From Variovorax fucosicus (lineage in GTDB: Bacteria > Pseudomonadota > Gammaproteobacteria > Burkholderiales > Burkholderiaceae_C): DNA of 64,000 nt. The notes beneath the pieces are model-generated. The model made no database searches. It was not told where the DNA came from and saw only the letters and a program-made list of their open reading frames with translations. The position numbers and the translations under genes were made by a program. The stretch lies in contig NZ_JASZYU010000003.1 in assembly GCF_030316825.1 (NCBI RefSeq), positions 186,001 through 250,000 on the forward strand, read 5' to 3'. How positions within the stretch are numbered: the first letter of the stretch is position 1; every line of letters starts with the position of its first letter. Below, piece by piece: positions 63,199 through 64,000 of the stretch.

Positions 63199-64000
63199 AT
63201 GGCCGCCCCACCCACCGTTGTGTTTGCTGATTTGACCGGGAGCACTCGCGTGTTCGAGGCCATGGGCAATGCGCGTGCGACGGAAACGGTTACCCGGCTG
63301 GTCCAGTGGATCGGTGGGGTTTGCGAATCGCACCATGGGCGCGTCGTCAAGACACTCGGCGATGGCGTGTTTGCGATATTTCCAGACGGAGCATCCGCTG
63401 TCGGCGCTGTGCTTGAACTGCAGCGCAACCACCAGAAGCGGCTGATGGTCTGGCCGGCGCCGCTGCGCATGGATCTCCAGATCGGGGTGGCCAGCGGCGA
63501 GGTGCTCGAGGTCGACGGCGACTCCTATGGCGACGCGGTCAACCTGGCATCCCGACTGAGCGATCTGGCCGGCCCGGGCCAGATCTGGGCGACCGAATCG
63601 GTGATCGACCAGCTCGGTGAAATCGGCGTGCGGCATCGCAACCTGGGACCGATCAATATCCGCGGCAAGAGTGAAACGCCGATCGTGCACCGCATCGACT
63701 GGCAGGACGAAGTGTCGGAGTTCCTCACTATGCCAGCGTCGCTGGCACACCAGCCACGGCCGTCCGACTCGTCGTTCGGCCAGATCGAGCTGTCGTGGCT
63801 CGATGTGCGCTCGCTGTTTCGGGCGGATGAACTGCCGATCCACCTGGGGCGCGTGGACGAAGCCCAGTTCGTGGTCAACGACCCGCGCGTGTCGCGCCTG
63901 CATGCACGCATCGAGGCGCGGCAGGGCAGTTGTGTGCTGGTGGATGTCAGCACCTACGGTACCTGGGTTCGCTTCCACGGCACCGCCGGGGCCAGTGGCG
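63199..64000 (+). CDS. class III adenylate/guanylate cyclase with FHA domain (cut by window end)
   Basis: The first 267 codons are visible. Residues 5-170 are a class III cyclase homology domain: metal-binding Asp11 in 'VVFADLTGST' and Asp55 in 'KTLGDGVFAIF', Lys51 as a candidate substrate-specificity residue, and the transition-state pair in 'GDAVNLASRLSD'. All key residues seem present, so cyclic nucleotide synthesis is likely. From about 210 an FHA domain follows ('IHLGRVDEAQFVVNDPRVSRLHARI' region), which binds phospho-threonine peptides. No membrane segment so far. The cyclase-FHA order suggests control by a Ser/Thr kinase. C terminus not visible. Confidence 0.88.
   Translation, partial: MAAPPTVVFADLTGSTRVFEAMGNARATETVTRLVQWIGGVCESHHGRVVKTLGDGVFAIFPDGASAVGAVLELQRNHQKRLMVWPAPLRMDLQIGVASGEVLEVDGDSYGDAVNLASRLSDLAGPGQIWATESVIDQLGEIGVRHRNLGPINIRGKSETPIVHRIDWQDEVSEFLTMPASLAHQPRPSDSSFGQIELSWLDVRSLFRADELPIHLGRVDEAQFVVNDPRVSRLHARIEARQGSCVLVDVSTYGTWVRFHGTAGASG

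Overview
The window is high-GC bacterial DNA with dense, tightly packed genes, GTG/TTG starts and ATGA/GTGA stop-start overlaps. Gene content and order (lptF-lptG divergent from pepA-holC, rimP-nusA-infB-rbfA-truB-typA, smpB divergent from ratA-rnfH, guaB near guaA, argA divergent from hrpA) point to a betaproteobacterium of the Burkholderiales, most likely Comamonadaceae (Variovorax/Acidovorax-like). This placement is inference from recognised proteins, not from a search.

Layout. 1-6.9 kb: partial dapC, a LysE-type exporter and argA on the minus strand, divergent from the RNA helicase hrpA, then a tiny DUF3309-like membrane protein. 7.0-11.8 kb: a minus-strand run lptF-lptG-cbiX-CysB-like regulator-aminotransferase, mixing LPS export with sulfur metabolism. 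11.8-15.5 kb: pepA, holC, an unknown protein and a lipoprotein branched-chain amino-acid binding protein, followed by stacked terminators and tRNA-Ser(GGA). 15.9-19.6 kb: a QmcA/NfeD membrane pair and a large PLP-dependent basic amino-acid decarboxylase. 19.7-27.2 kb: a 2-aminoethylphosphonate (AEP) cluster: PhnZ-like HD oxygenase and GntR regulator on one strand; binding protein, ATPase, fused permease, FAD oxidoreductase and phosphonoacetaldehyde hydrolase (phnX) on the other. No PhnW transaminase and no PhnY dioxygenase are present, so the FAD enzyme probably feeds PhnX. 27.3-36.3 kb: fasciclin protein, periplasmic LigE-type DNA ligase, fabI, a complete yejABEF-type peptide importer and an MFS permease.

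36.3-46.4 kb: the translation/transcription operon rimP-nusA-infB-rbfA-truB-typA behind a short leader with a terminator, then an unknown exported protein and an EamA exporter. 46.4-50.7 kb: an ECF sigma/anti-sigma/COG4315 lipoprotein set, an acyltransferase, smpB, ratA-rnfH and a DUF4124 protein. 50.8-54.8 kb: guaB and guaA with a Phd/VapC toxin-antitoxin pair between them.

54.8-57.9 kb is the most notable part. A 15-bp copy of the guaA 3' end (one mismatch) recurs at 57860-57874, directly before thpR. The two copies look like attL and attR bracketing a 3.1-kb integrase-less island with a zinc-ribbon/Mrr-type nuclease, a decayed short ORF and an AbiE-type toxin-antitoxin pair. 57.9-64 kb: thpR, a DUF72 protein, a PaiB-like flavin protein, a TadA deaminase fused to an apparently nucleophile-less alpha/beta-hydrolase domain, ldcA, a small unknown protein and the start of a class III cyclase-FHA protein cut by the window end.
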